Origin: Bacillota bacterium
GTDB taxonomy: Bacteria; Bacillota; Clostridia; Acetivibrionales; DSM-1351
DNA length: 7,480 nt
Assembly (NCBI GenBank): GCA_023416275.1
Contig: JAEZIB010000125.1
Span: 1 to 7,480, forward strand
Direction: 5' to 3'
The translations under genes were made by a program, and so were the position numbers. The notes beneath the pieces are model-generated. The model searched no databases, was not told the DNA's origin, and saw nothing but the letters and a program-made list of their open reading frames with translations. Each line of letters begins with the position of its first letter. Position 1 is the first letter of the stretch. This document shows positions 1 through 6,759 of the stretch, piece after piece.

Positions 1-1
1 C

Positions 2-223
2 CGCGTTGTAGCTTGATGCGAAATGGTTCTTGACCGTCAGTGTGTCAGTCGTCCCAGTGAGGGAAATCTGCAGATCGTTATTAACCCTGCGGAAAGTTAC
101 GTCCGAACTGGCGACATTGGGCAGGAAGGAGATGGTGTCAGGCTGGTCCTCATAAACCGAGCCGGTGCTTTCCTCGATGATGTCCTGACCGGAGCCTTTG
201 CCGAACAAGTAGGTGTCGCCACC
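2..223 (-). other. Haemolysin-type calcium-binding-related domain 4, cut by window edge
   Basis: Residues 1960-2033, continuing beyond the window. It carries GGDTYLFGKGSGQDIIEES, DQPDTISFLPNVASSDV, and NNDLQISLTGTTDTLTV, ending at ASSYNA where domain 2 has ASGYNA before VELFQFADG. The missing FADG part should lie just outside. Positions 1-223 match 790-1012 with a constant shift of 789 bases. Confidence 0.8.
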
Positions 224-3200
224 GCCCAGGCCGACCAGGGTGTCATTACCGGAGCCTCCGTCAAGGGTGTCGTCGGTCCAAAAGCCGGTAACCGTATCGT
301 TACCTGCCGTCTCTAACTGCTGAATCAGCATTGTCCGGATCTGAGCATCAGTCCACTGGACACCGTCGGCGAACTGGAAGGTTTCGATGTCTTGCCAGCC
401 TGAATACGTCGGCGGGTGGCTGAACTGTCCTGTGACCGTCACCTTGTCGGTCGATCCCTGGAAGCCGACAATCAAATCATTGCCGTTGCGCGACAGGAGG
501 GCTTTGTCGGAGGTGAGCCCCGCGCCGAACACAGCAGTATCGTTGTCGCTGTACATCGAACTGCTGACGCTCTCTTGGATGACATCCTGGCCGAAACCGG
601 CGTCGAAGACATAGGTATCGTCGCCGTCCCCGCCCTGGAGGGTATCGTTGCCCAGACCGCCGTTAAGCGTGTCAGAGCCGCTTGTTCCAGAGATCAGGTC
701 ATTTCCCGACGTCGACTGAACCGGAACAGCGAGAGTGTTAACCTCGGCCTTTGTCAGCGTTGTACCGTCAGCAAACTGAAACAGTTCTACCGCGTTGTAG
801 CCTGATGCGAAATAATCCCTAATAGTAAGCATGTCATTGGTTCCTGCGATTGGGATACTAAGATCATTACCCACTTTAAGGAAGGTAACATCCGAACTGG
901 CGACATTGGGCAGGAAAGAAACCGTGTCAGGCTGGTCCTCAGAAATCGTGTCGATGCTCTCCTGGATGACGTCCTGACCGGAGCCTTTGCCAAACAAGTA
1001 GGTGTCGGCACCTCCGCCGCCGGAAAAAATGTTGTTGCCGCTGTTGCCAATTAGGATATTATCCAAGGAATTCCCTATACCGTTTATGGCCGAATTGCCG
1101 GTTAGAGTCAGGTTTTCCAGATTAGACCCCAGAGTGAAGCTAATGCTTGACTCCACTGTGTCCGTGCCCTCGCCTACATTCTCGGCCACAACATCGCCTA
1201 CACTATCGACGACATATGTGTCGTTACCCAGGCCTCCTTGCAGCGTGTCGTTGCCGGCCCCGCCGTCAAGTATATCGTCGCCGCTGTTGCCGATAAGAAC
1301 ATTGTCAAGATCGTTGCCCAACCCACTCAGATTGTTACTGCCGATTAAAGTGAGGTTTTCCACATTGGCTGCCAGCGTGTAGGAAACGCTTGCCTGGACG
1401 GTATCCGTTCCCAGGTATGGGCCTTCGATTACCACATCTCCAACATTATCTACTATGTAAGTATCATCCCCAAGATCGCCGGCCATGGTATCCGCGCCTG
1501 CTCCACCATCCAAAATGTTATTCCATAAATTACCGACAATAATATTATCCAGTTCATTACCGCTGCCGTTGATATCGAGCCAACCCGTCAATAGAAGGTT
1601 TTCGAGATTCGCCCCCAAAGTATAACTAATATTAGATTGGATAGTGTCGACCCCTTCGTTGGCATCTTCGGTCACAACATCACCGGTATCGTCCACGGCG
1701 TAGACATCGTCGCCGACACCTCCGATCAAAGTGTCCACACCCAGGTCTCCGTCCAACATGTCGTTGCCTGCTTCTCCAAAAATCATATTGTTTAAGCTGT
1801 TGCCGATAATAGCGTTATCTAGTTCATTGCCGATGCCGTTGATGGCCAGTGAGCCTGTTAATATGATATTTTCGACATTGTTACCAAGTGAATAACTGAT
1901 GCTGGCCTGAACAGTGTCCCATCCTTCGTTGGAATTTTCAAGAACGAGATCGCCTATATTATCCACTATGTAAGTGTCATCGCCCGCGCCTCCGGCCAAA
2001 GTATCCTCACCGGCTCCTCCATCCAGAACATTGGCTGCAACGTTACCGACGATAACGTTATTCAGTTCATTACCGCTGCCGTCAATGGCGCTTGTCCCTG
2101 TCAAAGTAAGATTTTCTATGTTGGCTCCCAGAGTATAGCTTACACTGGATAAAATCGTATCAATGCCATTCTCTGCATCTTCCCTGACGATGTCTCCGGT
2201 ATTATCCACGATATATACGTCATTACCTGCTCCACCCGCCATGGTATCATTCCCGGTACCGCCATCCAACGTATTGTCTCCCGAATTTCCGGTCAGCACA
2301 TTGTTTAATGAATTTCCCATACCGTTTATATTAGTCATACCTAGTAATATCAGATTCTCGATATTTTCTCCGAGGGCATAGCTGACGCTGGCAGATACTG
2401 TGTCCGTGCCTTCATCGGGATTCTCAAGTACAACGTCACCCACATTGTCGACGAAATAGTTGTCGTTACCGAGGCCGCCGAACATAGAGTCTGCCCCCAG
2501 GCCACCGTCTATCACATTAGCGGCGCTATTGCCCACGATTAAATTGTCCAGCGTATTTCCAACGCCATTAATCGCACTCGTTCCGGTGAGGGTTAGATTC
2601 TCCACTTCAGCACTAAGAGTGTAGCTTATGCCGGATTGGACGGTGTCGGTTCCTTCGCCTGCGTTTTCCATCACAATATCGCCCGCATTATCGACAACAT
2701 AGGTGTCGTTGCCTGCTCCTCCGGCCATTGTGTCCGCGCCCTGACCGCCGCTCAGCACGTCATTGCCTAAGCCGCCAATGAGATAATTGTCGCCATTGTT
2801 GCCGGCAATAACGTTATCTAGATCATTGCCCGTACCGTCAATCGCGGCTGTTCCCGTCAGGGTCAGGTTCTCCGCATTGGCTGTCAAGGTATAACTGATG
2901 CTGCTTTGAACGTTGTCTATTCCTTCGTCGGCGTTTTCTATTACGGCATTGCCGGCATTGTCGACAACATAGGTGTCGTTACCCGCTCCCCCGGCCATTG
3001 TGTCCGCGCCCTGGCCGCCGCTCAACACGTCATTGCCTAAGCCGCCGATGAGATAATTGTCGCCATTGTTGCCGGCAATAACGTTATCTATATCATTGCC
3101 CGTACCGTCAATCGCGGCTGTTCCCGTCAGGGTCAGGTTCTCCACATTGGCTGTCAAGGTATAACTGATGCTGCTTTGAACGTTGTCTATTCCTTCGTCG

Positions 3201-6100
3201 GCGTTTTCTATTACGGTATCGCCGGCATTGTCGACAACATAGGTGTCGCTACCCGCTCCCCCGGCCATTGTGTCCGCGCCCTGGCCGCCGTCCAGTATGT
3301 TGTCATAGCTATTGCCAGTAATGATGTTATCTAGCTCATTACCGGTACCATTAATCGCGGAAGTACCTATCAAGGTCAGGTTTTCAACGTTAGCCCCCAA
3401 AACATAGCTGATACCGGTTTGAATGGTATCTATTCCTTCACCGGCGTTTTCGGTCACGATATCGCCGGTGTTGTCCACCACGTAGGTATCGTCCCCTGTG
3501 CCCCCTGCCATGGTGTCTGCACCTAAGCCACCATTTAAGGTGTCTTTGCCGGTCGATCCATATAGATTATCGTTTCCGTCCAAACCGAAAATCATATTAT
3601 TTTGGCCGTTTAACCCCCAAACAGTATCAATGCCCGATGTGCCAATAGTTACAACTGCGTCATCTACAGGCTCTAATATGTCTACAATTTGCTGACCAGT
3701 GTATATAGAATCATCCGCAAACCGGAAATTCTCAACCTGGTAGTCAGTTCCGCTGAACCAGCCAATTAAGGTCAATGTTTCGCCAGTCGTTCGGTTTTGC
3801 AATATTAGGTCATTGCCACTTGCCAAGTAGTAGAAAGAATCTATCGTCAGCCCTTCGCCAAACTGTATAGTGTCCTGGCCGTGATTACCGTTGGCGGAAT
3901 TGTCGATTACGTCATTCCCAGACCCTACGCCCCAGAGATAGGTATCATTTCCGGAACCGCCACTCAGATAATCACTTCCGGCGCCGCCGTCTAAGGTGTC
4001 GTTCCCTGTACCGCCGGCTATCGAATCATTACTTTCTCCACCATCGATATAGTCGTCGCCGGCGCCGCCGTCCAGTAGATTGTTGCTGCTGTTGCCGATA
4101 AGGAGGTTGTCCAGTTCGTTGCCGAAACCATTAATACTGGCACTGCCGTCCAAACCGAGGGCTTCGGCATTAGCTCCCAGTGTATAACTTATACTGGACC
4201 AAACCATGTCAATACCCTCGTCGGGGTTCTCGACTACGATATCGCCGGCATTGTCCACGGTATAAATGTCATTGCCTAGGCCGCCGATCAGAGTGTCGGC
4301 GCCACCGCCCCCGTCGATATAGTCGTCGCCGGCGCCGCCGTCCAATACATTATTGCCGCCATTGCCGATAATAACGTTGTCCAGTTCGTTGCCGGTGCCG
4401 TTGATGTTGGCAGTATCAAGCAGCATAAGGTTCTCGACGTCGGCGCCCAGGGTATAGCTGATGCTGGCGGCAACGGTGTCGATGCCTTCCCCGGCGTTTT
4501 CAACCACGACATCTCCAGTATTGTCCACGACATAGGTATCGTTGCCTGTTCCACCGATCATGGTGTCGGCACCTACGCCGCCGTCGATGTAATCGTCGCC
4601 TGCCCCGCCATTCAATACATTGTTGCCGTTGTTGCCGATGAGAACGTTGTCCAAATCGTTGCCTGTGCCATTGATATTCTCGCTGTCGAGTAAGATCAGA
4701 TTCTCGACATTAGCTCCCAATGTATAGCTAATACTGGATTCTACGGTGTCGATGCCTTCCCCGGCGTTCTCGACCACGACATCTCCAGTATTGTCCACGA
4801 CATAGGTATCGTTGCCTGTTCCACCGATCATGGTGTCGGCGCCTACGCCGCCGTCGATGTAATCATCGCCTGCCCCGCCATTCAATACATTGTTGCCGTT
4901 GTTGCCGATGAGAACGTTGTCCAGTTCGTTGCCTGTGCCATCGAGAGCTCCGCTGCCATTCAGAATAAGGTTCTCGACATTGGCTCCCAGTGTGTAACTG
5001 ATGTTTGATACGACTGTATCGTTGCCTTCGTCCGTGTATTCCGTTACGATATCACCACCTTCGCCGATGACAAAAATATCGTCGCCAGTACCGCCGATAA
5101 GTACATCCGATCCCGCGCCGCCGTTCAGTAAATCGTTTCCGGCTCCGCCGTCTATTACGTTATCGCCGCTATTACCGGCGATCATATTATCCGAGCTATC
5201 GCCTGTAGCGTTAATATTGTCGCTGCCAGTCAGAATTAAGTTACTGGCTCCGCTGTCAGTCGGGCCTCCGATGATGTAACTGGTGGAGGATTCAATAAAG
5301 TTGATTCCCATGAGCATTTTTAAAAGAGCGTCATCAACCCCATGATTTATGGTCACCACACCATTATCGACATATATGCCCCCCCCCCAAATGTTCGATG
5401 AATACCATATATTATGGTCTGGACGTTCTATGCTAGCCACGATACTCCCATCGGCCCATTTGATCATATCACGGTATGAATGATCCGCTGCGTCAACCGA
5501 GCTGGATGCAAACTCTAAAGGTACCCCGATAACAATAATTTTCAAAGATGCACCATCATTGAAATTGTAAGGATGTAGACCAGAAAAGGTGTTGGGAACA
5601 AGCTTCGGTTGGCCAGGAGTCACGAAGGGCATAAATATTTGCAATAAATGTGTATGCGCGTTAAAAATATCGCCTGCGGCTAAAACAGCCGCTCCGTTTT
5701 TTAGAAAACCAAGTCCCTTTGCAGCGCCGGCTGCCGAATAAGTCCCTCCGACAAAAGTTAACGTTTGGTCAAACACGTTTCGAAAATTTACTGGCGTAGC
5801 AGTTAGCCATCTAACCCGCTCGGTTGCACAAATACCTACTCCCGCTGTCACAGCCCCTACTAATGAGAGCGTAGTGAAAATCGGTCCCGCTCCCGTTACC
5901 CCAGCTACTATCGAGAGAGCCCCTAGGACTCCTCCACCCACGCTGCAAAACATACTAATTTGTTCCGCTTGGTGTAACGGCTTTGCCAAAACTCCTGGTA
6001 CAGGTATAGTCAGGCTGCCACGCCAATCACCCACTGTTACCTGGCCGAGTATTAATTTTGTGTTTATTCTGCCCGCTTTGGCTTGATCAAAAAGGCTCAT
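2..6100 (-). CDS. Giant RTX (haemolysin-type calcium-binding repeat) protein, C-terminus beyond window
   Basis: The frame is open from ATG at 6100 to the left edge, 2033 codons without a stop when read by eye. An AGGAG Shine-Dalgarno (6106-6110) lies 5 bases before the ATG, and an in-frame stop at 6128-6130 excludes a longer start. Residues 1-274 are unrecognised and include glycine-rich hydrophobic stretches (about 50-92 and 117-143). From residue 275 the protein is built of RTX nonapeptides of the form GGxGxDxUx, joined by strand-rich linkers with YTLGANVENL-like and ENAGEGxDTV-like motifs. Haemolysin-type calcium-binding-related domains lie at about 717-809, 1697-1790, 1826-1925 and from 1960 on. 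RTX proteins fold on calcium outside the cell after type I secretion; the C-terminal secretion signal would be off-window. Adhesin, toxin or surface-layer roles are all possible. Family assignment is firm; function is not known. Confidence 0.96.
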   Translation of the reverse strand, partial: MSLFDQAKAGRINTKLILGQVTVGDWRGSLTIPVPGVLAKPLHQAEQISMFCSVGGGVLGALSIVAGVTGAGPIFTTLSLVGAVTAGVGICATERVRWLTATPVNFRNVFDQTLTFVGGTYSAAGAAKGLGFLKNGAAVLAAGDIFNAHTHLLQIFMPFVTPGQPKLVPNTFSGLHPYNFNDGASLKIIVIGVPLEFASSSVDAADHSYRDMIKWADGSIVASIERPDHNIWYSSNIWGGGIYVDNGVVTINHGVDDALLKMLMGINFIESSTSYIIGGPTDSGASNLILTGSDNINATGDSSDNMIAGNSGDNVIDGGAGNDLLNGGAGSDVLIGGTGDDIFVIGEGGDIVTEYTDEGNDTVVSNISYTLGANVENLILNGSGALDGTGNELDNVLIGNNGNNVLNGGAGDDYIDGGVGADTMIGGTGNDTYVVDNTGDVVVENAGEGIDTVESSISYTLGANVENLILLDSENINGTGNDLDNVLIGNNGNNVLNGGAGDDYIDGGVGADTMIGGTGNDTYVVDNTGDVVVENAGEGIDTVAASISYTLGADVENLMLLDTANINGTGNELDNVIIGNGGNNVLDGGAGDDYIDGGGGADTLIGGLGNDIYTVDNAGDIVVENPDEGIDMVWSSISYTLGANAEALGLDGSASINGFGNELDNLLIGNSSNNLLDGGAGDDYIDGGESNDSIAGGTGNDTLDGGAGSDYLSGGSGNDTYLWGVGSGNDVIDNSANGNHGQDTIQFGEGLTIDSFYYLASGNDLILQNRTTGETLTLIGWFSGTDYQVENFRFADDSIYTGQQIVDILEPVDDAVVTIGTSGIDTVWGLNGQNNMIFGLDGNDNLYGSTGKDTLNGGLGADTMAGGTGDDTYVVDNTGDIVTENAGEGIDTIQTGISYVLGANVENLTLIGTSAINGTGNELDNIITGNSYDNILDGGQGADTMAGGAGSDTYVVDNAGDTVIENADEGIDNVQSSISYTLTANVENLTLTGTAAIDGTGNDIDNVIAGNNGDNYLIGGLGNDVLSGGQGADTMAGGAGNDTYVVDNAGNAVIENADEGIDNVQSSISYTLTANAENLTLTGTAAIDGTGNDLDNVIAGNNGDNYLIGGLGNDVLSGGQGADTMAGGAGNDTYVVDNAGDIVMENAGEGTDTVQSGISYTLSAEVENLTLTGTSAINGVGNTLDNLIVGNSAANVIDGGLGADSMFGGLGNDNYFVDNVGDVVLENPDEGTDTVSASVSYALGENIENLILLGMTNINGMGNSLNNVLTGNSGDNTLDGGTGNDTMAGGAGNDVYIVDNTGDIVREDAENGIDTILSSVSYTLGANIENLTLTGTSAIDGSGNELNNVIVGNVAANVLDGGAGEDTLAGGAGDDTYIVDNIGDLVLENSNEGWDTVQASISYSLGNNVENIILTGSLAINGIGNELDNAIIGNSLNNMIFGEAGNDMLDGDLGVDTLIGGVGDDVYAVDDTGDVVTEDANEGVDTIQSNISYTLGANLENLLLTGWLDINGSGNELDNIIVGNLWNNILDGGAGADTMAGDLGDDTYIVDNVGDVVIEGPYLGTDTVQASVSYTLAANVENLTLIGSNNLSGLGNDLDNVLIGNSGDDILDGGAGNDTLQGGLGNDTYVVDSVGDVVAENVGEGTDTVESSISFTLGSNLENLTLTGNSAINGIGNSLDNILIGNSGNNIFSGGGGADTYLFGKGSGQDVIQESIDTISEDQPDTVSFLPNVASSDVTFLKVGNDLSIPIAGTNDMLTIRDYFASGYNAVELFQFADGTTLTKAEVNTLAVPVQSTSGNDLISGTSGSDTLNGGLGNDTLQGGDGDDTYVFDAGFGQDVIQESVSSSMYSDNDTAVFGAGLTSDKALLSRNGNDLIVGFQGSTDKVTVTGQFSHPPTYSGWQDIETFQFADGVQWTDAQIRTMLIQQLETAGNDTVTGFWTDDTLDGGSGNDTLVGLGGGDTYLFGKGSGQDIIEESTGSVYEDQPDTISFLPNVASSDVTFRRVNNDLQISLTGTTDTLTVKNHFASSYNA
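326..625 (-). other. Haemolysin-type calcium-binding-related domain 3
   Basis: Residues about 1826-1925, preceded by four nonapeptides (for example NGGLGNDTL). Landmarks are GDDTYVFDAGFGQDVIQES, DNDTAVFGAGL, NGNDLIVGFQGSTDKVTV, QFSHPPTYSGWQDIETFQF, then ADGVQWTDAQI. It is clearly of the same family as its two neighbours but diverged from them, so the C-terminal region alternates related and near-identical copies. Confidence 0.8.
731..1012 (-). other. Haemolysin-type calcium-binding-related domain 2
   Basis: Residues about 1697-1790, directly after the last module. Visible landmarks are GGADTYLFGKGSGQDVIQES, DQPDTVSFLPNVASSDV, GNDLSIPIAGTNDMLTI, a YF turn, then VELFQFADGTTLTKAEV. It is very like the last domain in the window (residues 1960 on), from which it differs by a 789-base shift. 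A Ser/Gly linker (VPVQSTSGNDLI) joins it to the next nonapeptide run. Confidence 0.8.
1013..3673 (-). repeat. RTX module block 2: ten modules of 81 or 90 residues
   Basis: After a degenerate nonapeptide run (residues 810-898), modules start at residues 899, 980, 1070, 1160, 1241, 1322, 1403, 1493, 1574 and 1655 (codons ending at 3404, 3161, 2891, 2621, 2378, 2135, 1892, 1622, 1379 and 1136). Successive spacings are 243, 270, 270, 243, 243, 243, 270, 243 and 243 bases. The 27-base difference is exactly one nonapeptide: short modules carry three, long ones four. The start tyrosine is replaced by Phe in the last module. Most modules agree in protein but differ at many silent sites, so the array is old apart from a few recent copies. 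Confidence 0.93.
2701..3240 (-). repeat. Near-identical tandem pair of 270-base units in the RTX array
   Basis: Bases 2701-2970 and 2971-3240 differ at 10 of 270 positions by hand alignment, about 96 percent identity, while other modules differ far more at silent sites. Both units encode four nonapeptides including the unusual pair IGGLGNDVL and SGGQGADTM. This is a recent unit duplication or a gene conversion between neighbours. Confidence 0.9.
3674..3952 (-). other. Haemolysin-type calcium-binding-related domain 1 (interrupts the module array)
   Basis: Residues about 717-809. The segment opens with GNDTYLWGVGSGNDVI, continues with GQDTIQFGEG and GNDLILQNR, and ends with a WF turn and VENFRFADDSIYTGQQI. 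This order (DTY-F-GxGxGxD, then D-T-I-x-F, then G-N-D-L, then the E-x-x-x-FAD motif) is typical of the haemolysin-type calcium-binding protein related domain that follows RTX runs in many large exoproteins. It splits the 81/90-residue array into two blocks and is followed by about six degenerate nonapeptides (to residue 898). Confidence 0.75.
3953..5278 (-). repeat. RTX module block 1: one divergent and four regular modules
   Basis: Modules begin at the tyrosine of the YTLGANVENL-like motif, residues 275, 369, 459, 549 and 639 (codons ending at 5276, 4994, 4724, 4454 and 4184). The four regular starts are exactly 270 bases apart (90 residues). The first module is 94 residues and carries a small insertion (GGPTDSG) in its linker. 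Each regular module has a strand-rich linker followed by four nonapeptides such as NGGAGDDYI and DGGVGADTM. The last module extends into a longer run of about six nonapeptides leading into the next domain. The repeats should bind calcium and form a parallel beta-roll. Confidence 0.92.
4471..4940 (-). repeat. Near-identical segments of adjacent 90-residue modules
   Basis: Bases 4471-4670 match 4741-4940 at all but about seven positions, whereas the parts of the two modules on either side are more diverged. The patchy similarity fits gene conversion or a recent duplication whose flanks have since been replaced. Confidence 0.8.
5279..6100 (-). other. N-terminal unrecognised domain of the RTX protein with glycine-rich hydrophobic segments
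   Basis: This stretch encodes residues 1-274, before the first repeat. There is no classical signal peptide: the N-terminus (MSLFDQAKAGRINTK) is polar. Residues about 50-92 are almost uncharged and rich in Gly, Ala and Val, with closely spaced glycines (GGGVLGALSIVAGVTGAG), and a second such stretch lies at about 117-143. Cysteines at 52 and 91 flank the first stretch, which is unusual because RTX exoproteins tend to lack cysteine. Residues about 185-270 look like a mixed alpha/beta globular segment rich in Trp, Asp and His. A membrane-inserting or effector function is only inference from the hydrophobic glycine pattern; I do not recognise the domain. Confidence 0.6.
5379..5388 (-). repeat. 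Homopolymer tract of 10 G in the RTX coding strand
   Basis: Ten consecutive C on the + strand read as G on the coding strand. They encode the end of W238 and G239-G241. The frame is open on both sides with exactly ten. With nine G the reading reaches TGA after about ten codons; with eleven it reaches TAA after about seven. Either change would yield a product of roughly 245-250 residues lacking all RTX repeats. Tracts of this length are known slippage sites in phase-variable bacterial surface genes; switching here is inferred. Confidence 0.85.
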
Positions 6101-6104
6101 GTTC

Positions 6105-6110
6105 TCTCCT
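6105..6110 (-). promoter_or_regulatory. Ribosome binding site of the RTX gene
   Basis: The coding strand reads AGGAGAGAAC immediately before ATG at 6100. AGGAG with a 5-base spacer is a good Shine-Dalgarno and fixes the start; no other in-frame start exists before the upstream stop at 6128-6130. Confidence 0.85.
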
Positions 6111-6127
6111 GCCTTTCGTATGATTTT

Positions 6128-6298
6128 TTATGAAACTTTATTTTTTGAACTCCCGTTCTTGTTTTTTCCGGTTTCGAATTTTTCATATGCCCAAATCACC
6201 CAGTAAACGTAAGCGCAGGTTACAAGCACCACCCCAAAGCGAAGAACCAAGAAGATAGAATTCCTGGAATTTAATTCAGGGGCGTAAGTGCTAACCAT
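6128..6298 (-). CDS. Small single-span membrane protein, hypothetical
   Basis: This 56-residue ORF begins at ATG 6298 and ends 27 bases before the RTX start. It has one strongly hydrophobic segment (about residues 14-38 counted from this ATG, containing FGVVLVTCAYVYWVIWAY) and a lysine- and asparagine-rich tail (KNKNGSSKNKVS). By the positive-inside rule the tail would be cytoplasmic. The start is uncertain: GGTGG lies only 3 bases before this ATG. A GTG at 6349 would give 73 residues and overlap the preceding ORF by 11 bases, also with a weak site. Position suggests cotranscription with the RTX gene, possibly as a membrane partner, but that is inference. I do not recognise a family, and it could be a chance ORF. 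Confidence 0.45.
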   Translation of the reverse strand: MVSTYAPELNSRNSIFLVLRFGVVLVTCAYVYWVIWAYEKFETGKNKNGSSKNKVS

Positions 6299-6338
6299 TC
6301 CCCACCGCAACGTTCGATAGTTTATGATTCCTCGACAT

Positions 6339-6545
6339 CTAAGAAACACAAGTACCCAAGGATATAACTATCGAAATAGTAACAGTACAGCAACCTGTTC
6401 CGATACATTCATTAGATTTACACCCTTCTTTATGATCTCCAAAAGGTGAATTCTCCTGATCCGCGCACTCCACCCTCCTCAGGACGCGTGATATTGTTGC
6501 AATGAAATAAGAGTACTGTCTAAATATATAAAATAATCCACTCAT
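6339..6545 (-). CDS. Small cysteine-rich ORF, hypothetical
   Basis: The 68-residue product starts MSGLFYIFRQYSYF, which is hydrophobic and aromatic, and has six cysteines, mostly in the second half (EGCKSNECIGTGCCTV), followed by a hydrophobic end (TISIVISLGTCVS). Its ATG is preceded only by a weak GAAG at about 7 bases. A better site (AGGAGG) lies inside the ORF but has no useful start after it in this frame. It sits upstream of the membrane ORF and the RTX gene on the same strand. A secreted or modified peptide, a metal-binding protein or a chance ORF are all possible; nothing in the sequence decides between them. Confidence 0.3.
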   Translation of the reverse strand: MSGLFYIFRQYSYFIATISRVLRRVECADQENSPFGDHKEGCKSNECIGTGCCTVTISIVISLGTCVS

Positions 6546-6556
6546 ACGATATCTTC

Positions 6557-6590
6557 GATCGCAAGCTGATTTTTAAAACATGGATCGCAA
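6557..6590. repeat. Direct repeats GATCGCAA upstream of the small ORFs
   Basis: GATCGCAA occurs at 6557-6564 and again at 6583-6590, 26 bases apart from start to start, in the AT-rich leader before the cysteine-rich ORF. The spacing is about two and a half helical turns. It could be a paired protein-binding site or chance. Confidence 0.25.
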
Positions 6591-6680
6591 AAATTAGATG
6601 ATAATAACATTAATTCCATTATTTTCTATGTTTCGCCAATAGCTATCGGCTTCCTTGAGACCAATGTCCTGTTTTTGCTC

Positions 6681-6746
6681 CTAACGCAGGGGCCATAGTC
6701 CTATACTATCGCCGTTTCCATGAAACTAAGATAGTGGCGCCGTTAG
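6681..6746. repeat. Nested inverted repeats (possible structured RNA or cruciform)
   Basis: Three arms nest around one centre: CTAACG (6681-6686) with CGTTAG (6741-6746), ACTATC (6705-6710) with GATAGT (6730-6735), and GTTTC (6714-6718) with GAAAC (6722-6726) around a 3-base loop. ACTAT can also pair with ATAGT at 6695-6699, giving an alternative hairpin. No T-run follows on either strand, so this is not an ordinary terminator. Confidence 0.4.
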
Positions 6747-6759
6747 CTGCTCTGACTTA

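Noticed and set aside
23..805. Long + strand open frames opposite the RTX gene (23-316, 387-614, 416-805)
   Set aside because: They lie antisense to the calcium-repeat coding sequence, whose biased codons rarely give stops on the other strand. They have no ribosome binding sites and no protein-like domain.
787..1050. Minus-strand ORFs in other frames at 787-1050 and 4288-4554
   Set aside because: They overlap the continuous RTX frame completely, and their composition is a frame-shifted reading of the repeats.
1136..5278. Regular 243/270-base periodicity as a possible CRISPR or non-coding repeat
   Set aside because: The period is in frame throughout, carries calcium-binding nonapeptides and has no short repeat-spacer structure.
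1002..5279. Other + strand open frames opposite the array (1002-1382, 2163-2381, 3498-3695, 4180-4371, 5001-5279)
   Set aside because: All repeat with the period of the modules and are rich in Pro/Ser or Arg, as expected for shadows of GGxGxD codons.
5379..5388. The homopolymer as a frameshift or sequencing error breaking the gene
   Set aside because: With ten bases the frame is open on both sides, with a good start before it and RTX repeats after it, so the gene as given is intact.
5874..6086. + strand ORF of 70 residues opposite the N-terminal domain
   Set aside because: It is antisense to the start of the RTX gene, has no ribosome binding site, and the opposite strand has a clear start and Shine-Dalgarno.
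6600..6660. A sigma-70 type promoter on the minus strand (TTGGCG with AT-rich sequence after it)
   Set aside because: No -10 hexamer lies at acceptable spacing; AT-rich DNA gives many poor matches.
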